Shown: positions 33,108-42,436, counted from the first letter of the stretch. The stretch: DNA of 64,000 nucleotides from Nocardioides cremeus (GCF_030518195.1 NZ_JAULSC010000001.1:62001-126000); one strand, 5' to 3'. Numbers and translations: made by a program. The notes: a model not told the origin generated them from the letters alone.

Positions 33108-34154
33108 ATGTCGACCCAGGCGATGAACGCCCTCTACGCGGTCGGGCTGGGCTCGGTCGTCGCGGTGCTGCTCCTGGTGCCGACCGCCGCGGTGCGCTAC
33201 CGCCGCACCGGCCGGCTGCCGCCCGGCGAGCTGCTGCTCCTGCTGGCCGCGGCCGTCTACGGCCTGGCGCTGTGGACCTACACGCTGCTGCCGCTGCCCG
33301 ACCCCGGCTCCTTCACCTGTCGGCCCACCCAGCTCGACCCGCTCACCTCGGTGGGCCGGGTCGCGCTGCCCGACGAGGGCGGCGTGCGCGCGCTGCTGCG
33401 CCAGCCCGCCTTCCTGCAGGTCGCCCTCAACGTGCTGCTCTTCGTGCCGTTCGGGTTCTTCGTACGCCGCGTGCTGCGGCGTGGCGTGGTCGTGGCGGGC
33501 CTGCTGGGGCTGGCGGCCTCGGCGCTGGTCGAGACCACGCAGGGCACCGGCATCTGGGGGCTCTACGACTGCGCCTACCGGCTGCTCGACGTCGACGACC
33601 TGTTGCTCAACGCCACCGGTGCGGTGCTCGGCTCGCTGGCCTCGTGGGCGGTGGTGCGGCGCCGAGGCCCGCAGGCCCGCCCGCTGCCCGAGCGGGTCAC
33701 GTGGGGGCGGCGGGTGGTGGGGATGGCCTGCGACGCGGTCTTCGTGGTGGCCGTGGGCGCCGCGGTGGCGATCGGTGTGCGGTTCCTCAACGTCTACGTG
33801 CTCGACATGGGGCCGTGGCGCGACCTGCAGGTGCTGCTGCAGTGGAGCGTGCCGTTCGCGCTCGAGGCGGTGCTGGTGCTGGGGGCCGGGCGCACCGTGG
33901 GGGAGTGGGTGGTCTCGCTGCGCACCACCGGCCGCTCGCGCTGGCTGGTGGGCCCCCAGCGGGTGGTCAAGCTCGCGACCGGGCTCGGGCCGGTCTTCGC
34001 GCTCGGCCTGGCCGACCTGCCGTGGGGCGGGGCGGCGCTGGCGGCGTACCTGGCGCTGACGCTGGCGGCGGCCTGGCCGACCCGCGAGCACCGCGGCCTG
34101 AGCCACGTGCTCGCGGGCCTCGAGCTGAGAACGGGGCTCAGAGCAGGCGCTTGA
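33108..34154 (+). CDS. VanZ family protein with a C-terminal RDD domain
   Basis: 348 aa membrane protein. Residues about 1-185 are a VanZ domain: four to five helices with NVLLFVPFGFFVRRV and LLDVDDLLLNATGAVLGS. Residues about 200-340 add an RDD domain (RRVVGMACDAVFVVAVG, TVGEWVVSLRTTGRSRW). VanZ proteins give low-level teicoplanin resistance or act in envelope processes; RDD proteins are poorly understood membrane proteins. The fusion suggests an envelope role. The 3' end overlaps the convergent SDR gene by 17 bases. Confidence 0.82.
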   Translation: MSTQAMNALYAVGLGSVVAVLLLVPTAAVRYRRTGRLPPGELLLLLAAAVYGLALWTYTLLPLPDPGSFTCRPTQLDPLTSVGRVALPDEGGVRALLRQPAFLQVALNVLLFVPFGFFVRRVLRRGVVVAGLLGLAASALVETTQGTGIWGLYDCAYRLLDVDDLLLNATGAVLGSLASWAVVRRRGPQARPLPERVTWGRRVVGMACDAVFVVAVGAAVAIGVRFLNVYVLDMGPWRDLQVLLQWSVPFALEAVLVLGAGRTVGEWVVSLRTTGRSRWLVGPQRVVKLATGLGPVFALGLADLPWGGAALAAYLALTLAAAWPTREHRGLSHVLAGLELRTGLRAGA

Positions 34155-34896
34155 GCACGCCCAGCGGCGCGTGCTTCATCACCACCGACAGCGGCGCCCA
34201 CGGCAGCGCGGGCACGCACGCGGAGTCGGCGCGCTTCTCGATGGCCGCGACCATCGAGCGCACGCCCTTCTCGGTGGAGACCATCAGCGGGGTCTGCTGG
34301 GCGACCTGCTCGTTCATCTCCGAGGCGATGTAGCCGGGGTAGAGCACGGTCACGTCGACGGTGCGGCCCAGCTCGGTGCCGTGCAGCTCGGTGCGCAGGC
34401 CCTCGGCGAGGAACGCGGCGCCGATCTTGGTGGCGGCGTAGGTCGTCATCGACTTGGGCATGCCGCGCATCGCCGACATCGACGAGACCATCACCAGGTG
34501 GCCCGAGCGCTGGGCCCGAAAGACCTCCACCGCGGCCTCGGTCTGGGCCAGCGCGCCGAGGAAGTTGGTGGTCGCGGTCTCGCGGTTGGCCGCGGCCTGG
34601 CCGGTGCCCAGCGCGGCCCCCTTGCCCAGGCCCGCGTTGACGACGACCCGGTCGAGGCCGCCGAGCTCGGCGCGCAGCTCCTCGAAGACCACCGGCACCT
34701 GGTCGGGGTCGGTGACGTCGAGGGTGCGCAGCGCGACGCGGCGCTCGGGGTGGGCGGCGAGGATCTCGGTGCGCAGCTCCTCGAGCCGGTCGGTGCGCCG
34801 GGCGCACAGGGCGAGGTCCTCGCCGCGTGCGGCGAGCTGGCGGGCCATCTCGGCGCCGAGCCCGGAGGATGCGCCGGTGATCAGGGTCGTGGTCAT
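34138..34896 (-). CDS. Short-chain dehydrogenase/reductase
   Basis: 252 aa classical SDR: TGASSGLG (7-14), VVNAGLGKGA, a Ser in MVSSMSAM and the YAATK active site (YxxxK). It oxidises or reduces an alcohol/carbonyl with NAD(P)H. It is monocistronic on the minus strand, divergent from the subtilase gene across 210 bp and convergent with the VanZ gene. A lipid or ketone substrate is likely for this subgroup but unproven. Confidence 0.85.
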   Translation of the reverse strand: MTTTLITGASSGLGAEMARQLAARGEDLALCARRTDRLEELRTEILAAHPERRVALRTLDVTDPDQVPVVFEELRAELGGLDRVVVNAGLGKGAALGTGQAAANRETATTNFLGALAQTEAAVEVFRAQRSGHLVMVSSMSAMRGMPKSMTTYAATKIGAAFLAEGLRTELHGTELGRTVDVTVLYPGYIASEMNEQVAQQTPLMVSTEKGVRSMVAAIEKRADSACVPALPWAPLSVVMKHAPLGVLKRLL

Positions 34897-34972
34897 GGGG
34901 ACAGTCTCGGCGACGCCGTCGACACCTCACCCGGGAGGTCACGCGACGGTCACTGTTACGAAACCGTTGCCA

Positions 34973-34986
34973 TGCCCCCGGGGGCA
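34973..34986. promoter_or_regulatory. 14-bp palindrome and promoter region upstream of the subtilase
   Basis: TGCCCCC-GGGGGCA is a perfect dyad, 5 bases before a TTGACC -35 (34992-34997); TGTGGT at 35016-35021 gives an 18-bp spacer. The palindrome would place a bound protein just upstream of polymerase. Confidence 0.4.
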
Positions 34987-35106
34987 ATCCCTTGACCTGA
35001 GGGGGGGTGATGAATTGTGGTCTATCCCACCCCCGTGTTCACGACCGACCGTCTCGGAGTCGGCGCACGGACGGTTTCTCGGGCAGCTACAGGAGACATC
35101 ACACTC

Positions 35107-38100
35107 GTGCACACCACTGCAGCGAGCCGTTCCGCGCGCCAGCGCGGCATCGGCCTCATCTCCGCGGGACTCCTCGCGGCCGGAGTCGCGGCCTCGGTGC
35201 CGGCGGCCTCCGCCGCCGACGACACCGCCACCCCCCAGGCGCCCACCGGCGCCGACGCCCTGACGTCCTACGACGCCGGGCGCTACGTCGTCGTGCTGCG
35301 TGATCCCGCGGCCGCGACGTACGCCGGCGGCGACCGCCGCTTCGCAGCCACCCGCGCCCCCCAGGGTGGTCAGTTCCGCGCCGACAGCGCCAACGTGCGC
35401 GCCTACACCGCGCACCTCGAGCGCACCCAGCGCACCGTCGCCGACGACGCCGGCGTCGAGCCGGTGCTGAGCAACACCATCGCCAGCAACTCCTTCGTCG
35501 CCGACCTCAGCGCGAAGCAGGCGCTCGAGCTGGCCGGCGACCGCCGGGTGCTGCTGGTCGAGAAGAACGAGGCCCGCGAGCTCGACACCTGGAACACCGG
35601 TGACTTCCTGGGCATGACCGGCAAGAAGGGCGCCTGGAAGGCGCAGGGCCCGCGTCCGAAGGCCGGCGACGGCGTGGTGGCCGGCGTCATCGACTCGGGC
35701 TACTGGCCCGAGTCGGAGTCGTTCTCGGGCAACGCCATCAACGAGTCGCCCCGCACCAAGTGGGACATCACGATGGACGCCGAGGGCAACACCCGGATGG
35801 AGAAGCTCGACGGCGGCGTCTTCACCGGCGCCTGCGAGGCCGGCGAGGAGTTCGAGGCGACGCTGTGCAACGACAAGGTCGTCGGGGCGCGCTACTACTC
35901 CGACTCCTTCGAGGCCCAGATCGCCTCGGGTGCTGCCGAGAAGGCCGAGGACGAGTTCCTCTCCCCGCGTGACGGTGGCGGCCATGGCTCGCACACCGCC
36001 TCGACGACCGCCGGCAACATCGTGCGCGGCGTCGAGGTCGAGGGCCGCGAGTTCGGCAAGCTCTCGGGCATGGCCCCGGCCGCGAAGATCGCGGTCTACA
36101 AGGTCTGCTGGGAGGACACCGACCCCAACTCGGGTGGCTGCTACACCGACGCCATCCTCGGCGCCATCGACGACGCCGTCGCCGACGGCGTCGACGTGCT
36201 GAACTTCTCGATCTCGGGTGCGACCGACACCGTCGTGGACTCCGTCGAGGTGGCCTTCGAGGGTGCGGCCGAGGCCGGCATCTTCGTCGCCGCCTCCGCC
36301 GGCAACAGCGGCCCCGACGCCTCGACGGTCGCCCACAACAGCCCGTGGCTGACCACCGTGGCCTCGACCACGCACGTGAACTTCGAGAACACGCTCAAGC
36401 TGGGCGACGGCACCAAGCTGGTCGGCGCCTCGATCTCGGGCACCCGCCTGCCGCAGACGCCGCTCGTCGACTCGGTCTCCGTGGCCGGCACCGACGACCT
36501 GGCCGACGCCGCCCTGTGCGGTGCCGGCACCCTGGACCCCGCGCTGGCCGAGGGCAAGATCGTGGTCTGCGACCGCGGCGCCTACGCCCGCGTCGACAAG
36601 TCCGCCGAGGTCGCCCGCGCCGGTGGCGTGGGCATGGTCATGGTCAACCCGTCGCCGAACAGCCTCGACGCCGACTTCCACTCGGTCCCGACCATCCACC
36701 TCGACGAGGTCGACGGTGCGAGCGTCTACGAGTACCTCGACGAGGCCGGCACCGAGGCCACCGCCGCGTTCCGCCTGGGCAACAAGACCGACAAGGTCAC
36801 CCCGCTGCCGCAGGTCTCCGGCTTCTCCTCGCGCGGCCCGGCCGTCGCCAACGAGTCCGACATCCTCAAGCCCGACATCGCCGCGCCGGGCTCGAGCGTG
36901 CTGGCCGCCGTCTCGCCCCCGACCAACGCCGGGCGCGACTACGACCTCTACTCCGGCACCTCGATGGCCGCGCCGCACGTCGCGGGCCTGGGCGCCTTCC
37001 TGATGGGCACCTACCCGACCTGGTCGCCCCAGGACGTCCAGTCGGCCATGATGACCACCGCCAACCGCACCCGCACCGCCGACGGCAAGGGCTCGGGCGA
37101 GGCCCTGGCCCAGGGCGCCGGCATCGTGAACCCGAAGAAGTTCTTCGACCCCGGGTGGCACATCGGCTCCGGGGCCCGCGAGTGGCGCGGCTTCCTGACC
37201 GGCCAGGGCCTGCCCACCGGTGTCCCGGCGATCCCGGCCACCGAGGTCAACCTGCCCTCGATGGCGCAGGGCCAGGTGGCCGGCACGACCTCCTTCACCC
37301 GCACCATGGTCTCGACCATGACCGGCACCTGGAAGGTCAAGGTCGACCTGCCCGGCTTCGAGGCGAGCTTCCCCGAGACCGTCACCGCCAAGCGCAAGGG
37401 CGACATCGAGGACCTCACCATCGAGTTCACCCGCACCGACGCGCCGCTCGGCGAGTTCGCCCAGGGTGTCGTCACCCTCAAGGGCCCGACCAAGCTCCGC
37501 CTCCCGGTCGCGCTGCGCCCGGTCTCGGTCAAGGCTCCGCTCTCGGTCGAGGGCACCGGCACTGACGGCTCGACCACGGTCGAGATCACCCCGTCGACCA
37601 CCGGTGAGCTGGCCATCGGTGCCGCCGGCCTGGCCCAGGGCATCTCTGCCGACGGCTCGGTCGCCGAGGGCGACAGCGTGCTGTCGGACTGCATCGAGGT
37701 CCCCGAGGGCGTCGACTACGCCCGCTTCGACCTCGACGCCATCGACGACAGCAGCGACCTCGACCTCTACGTGTACGCCGCCGACTCGTGCGACCCGGCG
37801 ACGATCTACGCCTACGCCGGCCAGTCCGCGACCGGCTCGGCCGACGAGCGGGTCGACATCACCGCTCCCGAGGCCGGGGCGTACTTCTTCGAGGTCGACG
37901 GCTACGCCGCCGGCTCCGAGGGCAGCCCGATCGAGTACGACTTCGACACCTTCCTCGTCGGAGGCGGCGCTGACCTCGGTGACCTCACCGTCGAGCCCAA
38001 CCCGGTGCCGACCCAGGCCCAGCAGCCCACGTCCTTCGACGTGAGCTGGACCGGTCTGGAGGAGGGTGCGGAGTACCTCGGCCTGCTGACCTACGAGGGT

Positions 38101-38139
38101 GCGCTCGCGCCGACCGTGCTCACGGTCTCCACCGATTGA
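35107..38139 (+). CDS. Secreted S8 family serine peptidase (subtilase) with PA insert and C-terminal PPC-like domain
   Basis: 1010 aa from GTG 35107, with AGGAG about 11 bases upstream. A Sec signal peptide ends near ASA-AD (residues 35-36). An I9-type propeptide (about 45-165) precedes the catalytic domain with Asp196 (VIDSGYW), His293 (GHGSHT) and Ser619 (SGTSMAAPH). A PA domain is inserted between His and Ser (about 455-580, VVCDRGAYARVDKS). After it come an Fn3-like region and a bacterial pre-peptidase C-terminal-type domain (DLDLYVYAADSCDP...GAYFFEVDGY). The layout matches cucumisin-like subtilases. It degrades protein outside the cell and ends near a strong terminator hairpin. Confidence 0.92.
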   Translation: MHTTAASRSARQRGIGLISAGLLAAGVAASVPAASAADDTATPQAPTGADALTSYDAGRYVVVLRDPAAATYAGGDRRFAATRAPQGGQFRADSANVRAYTAHLERTQRTVADDAGVEPVLSNTIASNSFVADLSAKQALELAGDRRVLLVEKNEARELDTWNTGDFLGMTGKKGAWKAQGPRPKAGDGVVAGVIDSGYWPESESFSGNAINESPRTKWDITMDAEGNTRMEKLDGGVFTGACEAGEEFEATLCNDKVVGARYYSDSFEAQIASGAAEKAEDEFLSPRDGGGHGSHTASTTAGNIVRGVEVEGREFGKLSGMAPAAKIAVYKVCWEDTDPNSGGCYTDAILGAIDDAVADGVDVLNFSISGATDTVVDSVEVAFEGAAEAGIFVAASAGNSGPDASTVAHNSPWLTTVASTTHVNFENTLKLGDGTKLVGASISGTRLPQTPLVDSVSVAGTDDLADAALCGAGTLDPALAEGKIVVCDRGAYARVDKSAEVARAGGVGMVMVNPSPNSLDADFHSVPTIHLDEVDGASVYEYLDEAGTEATAAFRLGNKTDKVTPLPQVSGFSSRGPAVANESDILKPDIAAPGSSVLAAVSPPTNAGRDYDLYSGTSMAAPHVAGLGAFLMGTYPTWSPQDVQSAMMTTANRTRTADGKGSGEALAQGAGIVNPKKFFDPGWHIGSGAREWRGFLTGQGLPTGVPAIPATEVNLPSMAQGQVAGTTSFTRTMVSTMTGTWKVKVDLPGFEASFPETVTAKRKGDIEDLTIEFTRTDAPLGEFAQGVVTLKGPTKLRLPVALRPVSVKAPLSVEGTGTDGSTTVEITPSTTGELAIGAAGLAQGISADGSVAEGDSVLSDCIEVPEGVDYARFDLDAIDDSSDLDLYVYAADSCDPATIYAYAGQSATGSADERVDITAPEAGAYFFEVDGYAAGSEGSPIEYDFDTFLVGGGADLGDLTVEPNPVPTQAQQPTSFDVSWTGLEEGAEYLGLLTYEGALAPTVLTVSTD

Positions 38140-38170
38140 CCAGCTAGGACCAGCACCACCCAGCACGCAG

Positions 38171-38204
38171 AGGCGGCCGTCCCGGGAGACCGGGGCGGCC
38201 GCCT
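38171..38204 (+). terminator. Terminator hairpin after the subtilase gene
   Basis: AGGCGGCCGTCCC pairs with GGGGCGGCCGCCT over 13 bp (one G-T pair) around an 8-base loop, 32 bases after the stop. There is no U-tract, as is common for actinobacterial terminators. Confidence 0.7.
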
Positions 38205-38225
38205 CGTGCGTGGGGAGCGGCGACT

Positions 38226-38268
38226 CCTACCTACAGGGTATGCATACGTGGTATACATACCCGGTAGG
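38226..38268. promoter_or_regulatory. Extended palindromic operator/promoter of the PadR-ABC operon
   Basis: The core GGTATGCATAC-GTG-GTATACATACC (38237-38261) is inverted with one mismatch pair, and outer arms CCTACC (38226) and GGTAGG (to 38268) extend the symmetry. It is the most AT-rich spot for kilobases and includes TATACAT as a possible -10. It lies 43 bases before the PadR ATG. Confidence 0.72.
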
Positions 38269-38310
38269 CAAGTTCCCAGGACGCGGGTCCTCGACGGGTG
38301 GAGGCACGAG

Positions 38311-38898
38311 ATGTCGGTCAAGCAGGCGCTGCTGGCGCTGCTGGAGCAGGAGCCGATGTACGGCTACCAGCTGCGCACGGAGTTCGAGGCCCGCACCGGG
38401 TCGGCGTGGCCGCTCAACGTCGGGCAGGTCTACACGACCCTGACCCGCCTCGAGCGCGACGGCCTCGTCGAGCCCGCGGGCGCCGACGACGAGGGCCACG
38501 AGATCTGGCGCCTGACCGCCGCCGGCCACGACGAGGTCGCGGCCTGGTTCACCACCCCGGTCGCGCGCACCCAGCCTCCGCGCGACGAGCTGGCGATCAA
38601 GCTGGCCCTGGCCGTCACCGTGCCCGGTGTCGACGTCGGCACCCTGATCCAGCGCCAGCGCAGCGCCACCATGGGTGCCCTCCAGGACTACACCCGCCTC
38701 AAGCGGCAGGCCGACGCGTCGACCGGTCGCACCGACCTGGCCTGGAGCCTGGTCCTCGACTCGTTGGTCTTCGCCGCCGAGGCCGAGATCCGCTGGCTCG
38801 ACCACTGCGAGGCCCGCGTACGCCGCGTGGCCACCGAGTCCACGCCGCTGATCGCCCCCGCCCGCTTCGAGCGCGACGAGCAGGAGGCCGGACGATGA
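38311..38898 (+). CDS. PadR family transcriptional regulator
   Basis: 195 aa from ATG 38311; earlier in-frame codons would run through the operator. The winged helix reads QALLALLEQEPMYGYQLRTEFEARTG, LNVGQVYTTLTRLERDGLVEPAG and IWRLTAAGHDEVAAW. It is the first gene of an operon with a 47-aa protein and a MacB-like ABC exporter, all joined by 4-base overlaps. PadR repressors of this group commonly control such exporters and themselves. The palindrome just upstream is the expected binding site. Confidence 0.9.
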   Translation: MSVKQALLALLEQEPMYGYQLRTEFEARTGSAWPLNVGQVYTTLTRLERDGLVEPAGADDEGHEIWRLTAAGHDEVAAWFTTPVARTQPPRDELAIKLALAVTVPGVDVGTLIQRQRSATMGALQDYTRLKRQADASTGRTDLAWSLVLDSLVFAAEAEIRWLDHCEARVRRVATESTPLIAPARFERDEQEAGR

Positions 38899-39038
38899 GC
38901 GGGGAGCTGCAGGTCGCCCAGGCGGCCCGGCTGCGCCGCGAGGAGCAGCGCTGGCTGGCCCAGTCGGCCGACCGGCTGCGCGAGGCGGTGGCGCGCTCGC
39001 GCGCCCGCCGCGAGACCTCGACGGAGGCGACCCGATGA
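38895..39038 (+). CDS. 47-aa charged helical protein in the PadR-ABC operon
   Basis: The ATG overlaps the PadR stop (ATGA) and its stop overlaps the ATPase ATG, so it is coupled on both sides and almost certainly translated. The sequence is a single amphipathic helix rich in Arg, Glu, Gln and Ala (VAQAARLRREEQRWLAQ...), with no membrane segment. I do not recognise a family. It might be an adaptor for the ATPase or regulator. Confidence 0.65.
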   Translation: MSGELQVAQAARLRREEQRWLAQSADRLREAVARSRARRETSTEATR

Positions 39039-39766
39039 GCCCCAGCAGTGTGGTGCTGCGCCTGCACGGCGTCACCCGGGTGCACGGCGAGGGCGCGACC
39101 CGCGTCGAGGCGCTGCGCGGCGTCTCCTTCGCCGCGCACGCCGGCGAGCTGGTCGCCGTGATGGGCCCCAGCGGCTCCGGCAAGTCGACCCTGCTGACCA
39201 TCGCCGGCGGCCTCGACCAGCCCACCGAGGGCCGGGTCGAGGTGGAGGGCACCGACCTGGTCGCCCTGCCCCGGGCCGGGCGCTCGCGGCTGCGGCGGAC
39301 GTCGATCGGCTACGTCTTCCAGGGCTTCAACCTGATCCCGGCGCTGAGCGCCGCCGAGAACGTCGCCCTGCCCCTCGAGCTCGACGGCACCCGCACCCGC
39401 GCGGCTCGGCAGGCCGCGCTGCGGGCGCTGGAGGAGGTCGGCATCGTCGAGCTGGCCGACCGCTTCCCCGACGACATGTCCGGCGGCCAGCAGCAGCGCG
39501 TCGCCATCGCCCGCGCCATCGTGGGCGAGCGCCGGCTGGTCCTGGCCGACGAGCCCACCGGTGCCCTCGACAGCGAGACCGGCGAGGAGGTGCTGCGGCT
39601 GCTGCGGGCGCGCTGCGACGCCGGGGCCGCCGGGGTGCTGGTGACCCACGAGTCGCGGCACGCCGCCTGGGCCGACCGCGTGGTCTTCCTGCGCGACGGC
39701 GTGGTCGTCGACGAGTCCGGCTGCGAGCCGGTCGAGTCGCTGCTCGAGACCAGCGACGCCCGGTGA
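39035..39766 (+). CDS. ABC transporter ATP-binding protein (MacB/LolD type)
   Basis: 243 aa. Walker A GPSGSGKST (44-52), Q-loop GYVFQGFNLIPALSAAEN, signature MSGGQQQR, Walker B LVLADEPTGALDS and switch VTHESRH. The GFNLIP...ALSAAENVALPLEL stretch is typical of LolD/MacB-type ATPases that pair with FtsX-like permeases, which is what the next gene encodes. It powers export or mechanical work on envelope substrates. Confidence 0.92.
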   Translation: MSPSSVVLRLHGVTRVHGEGATRVEALRGVSFAAHAGELVAVMGPSGSGKSTLLTIAGGLDQPTEGRVEVEGTDLVALPRAGRSRLRRTSIGYVFQGFNLIPALSAAENVALPLELDGTRTRAARQAALRALEEVGIVELADRFPDDMSGGQQQRVAIARAIVGERRLVLADEPTGALDSETGEEVLRLLRARCDAGAAGVLVTHESRHAAWADRVVFLRDGVVVDESGCEPVESLLETSDAR

Positions 39767-42390
39767 GCCCGCTGGGCTGGCTGCGGGGGTGGCTGCGGGG
39801 GTGGCGGCTGCCGCTGCGGGTCGCGGCGCGCGATGCCCGGCGGGCGCGTGGTCGCAGCCTCCTGGTGCTGGTGATGATCGCGCTGCCGGTGGCGGCCGTG
39901 GCCATCGCCGACACCGTCTACAGCACCGCCGACGTCTCCGGCACCGAGGTGCTCGAGCGGCGCCTCGGTGGCGCCGAGGCGCTCGTGGAGGTGCAGGCCG
40001 GGGGCGGGCAGGCCTACCAGAAGCCCGACCCCGAGGACGGGTCGGCGTACGACGGCGAGGGCGACGCCCGGCCGCTGACGCTCCGGGCCGTGCAGCGGAT
40101 CCTGGGCGGGGAGCGTCCCGGCGCGGTGCTCGCGCAGGGCTGGGTGCGCTTCGACACCGAGCTGGGCCTCGGGGAGGCCGACGTCGTCGAGACGGCGCTG
40201 GGCGACCCGCTCGCCGAGGGGCTGGTCGAGCTCCTCGACGGTCGCTGGCCCGACGACACCACCGAGGTGCTGGTCAGCCCCGAGCTGCTCGACCGCGGCC
40301 CCGGCGACGAGCTGGTCCTCGACGACGGGTCGCGGCTGAGCATCGTCGGCACGGCGCAACGCGCCCGCTACACCGGCCAGCCCCGGGCCTTCGGCCTGCC
40401 GGGCACCTTCGGGCTCGGGCGCGACGCGTCGCGCGAGTACCTCGTGGGTGGCGACCCCGTCACCTGGGACCAGGTGCTCGAGCTCAACGCCGCCGGCGCC
40501 ACGGTGCTCTCCCGCGCGGTGCTGGCGGACCCGCCGGCCGACGACGAGCTGCCGATGGAGGTGCAGTGGGGCTCCCAGCTGCTCGAGGCGTCGGTGATCA
40601 CCGTGCTGGTGCTGGTCGTGGTGATGGTGCTGCTCGAGGTCGTGCTGCTCGCCGGACCGGCGTTCGCCGTCGGTGCGCGCCGCCAGGCCCGCACCCTGGC
40701 ACTGATGGCCGCCGCGGGCGGCACCCCGGCGCAGGCACGTCGGGTCGTGCTGGCCTCGGGGGTCGTGCTCGGCGCGGTGGCCGCCGTGCTCGGTGTGCTG
40801 CTCGGGCTGGTCGGCGCGCTGGCGCTGATGCCCCTGGTCCAGCGCTTCTCCAGCACCCGCTTCGGGCCCTTCGACGTCTCGTGGAGCCACCTGGTCGTCG
40901 TCGCCGGCTTCGGCCTGTTCAGCGCCCTGCTGGCCGCGATGGTGCCGGCGTGGCTGGCCTCGCGCCAGGACGTGGTCGCGGTGCTCAACGGGCGGCGCGG
41001 CGACGCGCGCGCCTCGCGCCGGTCCCCGCTGGTCGGCCTGGTGCTGCTGGGCGCCGGTGTCGCCGCGGCGGTGTGGGGTGCCCGGACGGGCACCGGCGAC
41101 GGCGGCGAGGTGGCCATCGCCGCGTCGGCGCTGCTCAGCGTGCTGGGCATGGTGCTGCTGGTGCCCGTCGTGGTCGTCGTGGTGGCGCGGCTGGCCAGGG
41201 GGCTGCCGCTCCCGCTGCGCTTCGCGGCCCGCGACGCCGCCCGGCACCGCAGCCGCACGGTCCCGGCCGTGGCGGCGGTGGCGGCGACCGTGGCCGGCGT
41301 CGTCGCGCTGGGGATCGCGATCACCAGCGACGAGGCGCAGAACCGCGAGACCTACAGCGCAGCGCTGCCGATGGAGGCGATGAGCGTCGTCGACTACGAG
41401 CGCGGCGCCGACTACGGGTTGCACGAGTCGGCAGTGACCGCGGTCGCCGAGGGCCTCGAGGTCCAACGGCTCCGTGGGGTCGACTCCAGCGGCAGGCGCT
41501 CCACGAGCGTCACCTTCCGCACCGAGGAGGGCGCCGACGTGCTGAGCGGCTACGGCGGCTCGCTCGGCTCGGGCGTGCTGGTCGCCGACGAGGTTCCCGG
41601 CGCGATCCCGGGCCTGTCCGACGACGACCGGGCCGCTGCGCAGCAGGCGCTGGACGCCGGCGGGGTGATCGCCTTCACCGACGCGCCCCTCGCGGACGAC
41701 CGGCTGCGGGTGGTGCTGCGGGTGCACGGCGAGGAGCGCCGTCGCAGCGCTGCGGTGCTGCCGGCGGCGACGACGACCGTCGAGCGCGGCTACGCGCCGG
41801 TGCAGGGCGTGCTGTCGACGGCGGCCGCGGCGCGGCTCGAGGCGCCGGTGCGCGACGTGGGGCTCTTCTTGCCCGGGCCGGTCAGCGCCGCCCAGGAGCG
41901 CGACGTCGCCGAGGTGGTGCGCGGCGCGAGCGCTGATGCCTACGCCTACGCCGAGCGCGGCTACCAGGCCGCTGACGAGACCGCCATCGTGCAGCTGGTC
42001 CTGGCCGGCCTCGGGGCCGTGCTGATGCTGGGCGGCACCCTGACCGCGACCTTCCTGGCGCTCTCCGACGCCCGGCCCGACCTGGCCACGCTCTCGGCGG
42101 TCGGGGCCGCGCCGCGGACCCGGCGCGGGGTGGCGGCGGCGTACGCGCTGGTGGTGGGGCTGGTCGGAGCGGTGCTGGGGGCGCTGGTGGGTGCCGTGCC
42201 GGGCGTGGCGATCACCTACCCGCTGACCGCGCCGTACGGGTTCGGCGACGGTGCGAACGCGCCCAGCCACTACCTCGACGTGCCGTGGCTGCTGGTGATC
42301 GGCGTGGTCGTCGGGCTGCCGGTGCTGACCTCGGCGCTGGTCGGGCTGACCGCCCGGTCGCGGCTGCTGCTGGTGGCCCGGCTCGATTAG
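39763..42390 (+). CDS. FtsX-like ABC transporter permease
   Basis: 875 aa; GTG overlaps the ATPase stop. After a first helix (about 30-50) comes a large extracellular region, then an FtsX helix block (about 265-430), a second extracellular region and a last FtsX block (about 745-870, VQLVLAGLGAVLMLGGTL...). This ten-helix duplicate design is the actinobacterial type VII (MacB-like) permease, used for lipoprotein, peptide or antibiotic export. The PadR next to it suggests a drug or peptide signal. Cargo unknown. Confidence 0.88.
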   Translation: MSPLGWLRGWLRGWRLPLRVAARDARRARGRSLLVLVMIALPVAAVAIADTVYSTADVSGTEVLERRLGGAEALVEVQAGGGQAYQKPDPEDGSAYDGEGDARPLTLRAVQRILGGERPGAVLAQGWVRFDTELGLGEADVVETALGDPLAEGLVELLDGRWPDDTTEVLVSPELLDRGPGDELVLDDGSRLSIVGTAQRARYTGQPRAFGLPGTFGLGRDASREYLVGGDPVTWDQVLELNAAGATVLSRAVLADPPADDELPMEVQWGSQLLEASVITVLVLVVVMVLLEVVLLAGPAFAVGARRQARTLALMAAAGGTPAQARRVVLASGVVLGAVAAVLGVLLGLVGALALMPLVQRFSSTRFGPFDVSWSHLVVVAGFGLFSALLAAMVPAWLASRQDVVAVLNGRRGDARASRRSPLVGLVLLGAGVAAAVWGARTGTGDGGEVAIAASALLSVLGMVLLVPVVVVVVARLARGLPLPLRFAARDAARHRSRTVPAVAAVAATVAGVVALGIAITSDEAQNRETYSAALPMEAMSVVDYERGADYGLHESAVTAVAEGLEVQRLRGVDSSGRRSTSVTFRTEEGADVLSGYGGSLGSGVLVADEVPGAIPGLSDDDRAAAQQALDAGGVIAFTDAPLADDRLRVVLRVHGEERRRSAAVLPAATTTVERGYAPVQGVLSTAAAARLEAPVRDVGLFLPGPVSAAQERDVAEVVRGASADAYAYAERGYQAADETAIVQLVLAGLGAVLMLGGTLTATFLALSDARPDLATLSAVGAAPRTRRGVAAAYALVVGLVGAVLGALVGAVPGVAITYPLTAPYGFGDGANAPSHYLDVPWLLVIGVVVGLPVLTSALVGLTARSRLLLVARLD

Positions 42391-42399
42391 CGGAGGCCC

Positions 42400-42432
42400 T
42401 TGACAACATACAACCGATTGGTTGTATGTTGT
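42400..42432. promoter_or_regulatory. Operator/promoter of the ArsR-SRPBCC operon
   Basis: ACAACATACAACC (42403-42415) and GGTTGTATGTTGT (42420-42432) are perfect 13-bp inverted arms with a 4-base centre. They overlap TTGACA (-35, 42400-42405) and TATGTT (-10, 42425-42430); the ATG at 42437 is 6 bases after the -10, so the mRNA is probably leaderless. Confidence 0.8.
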
Positions 42433-42436
42433 GTGC

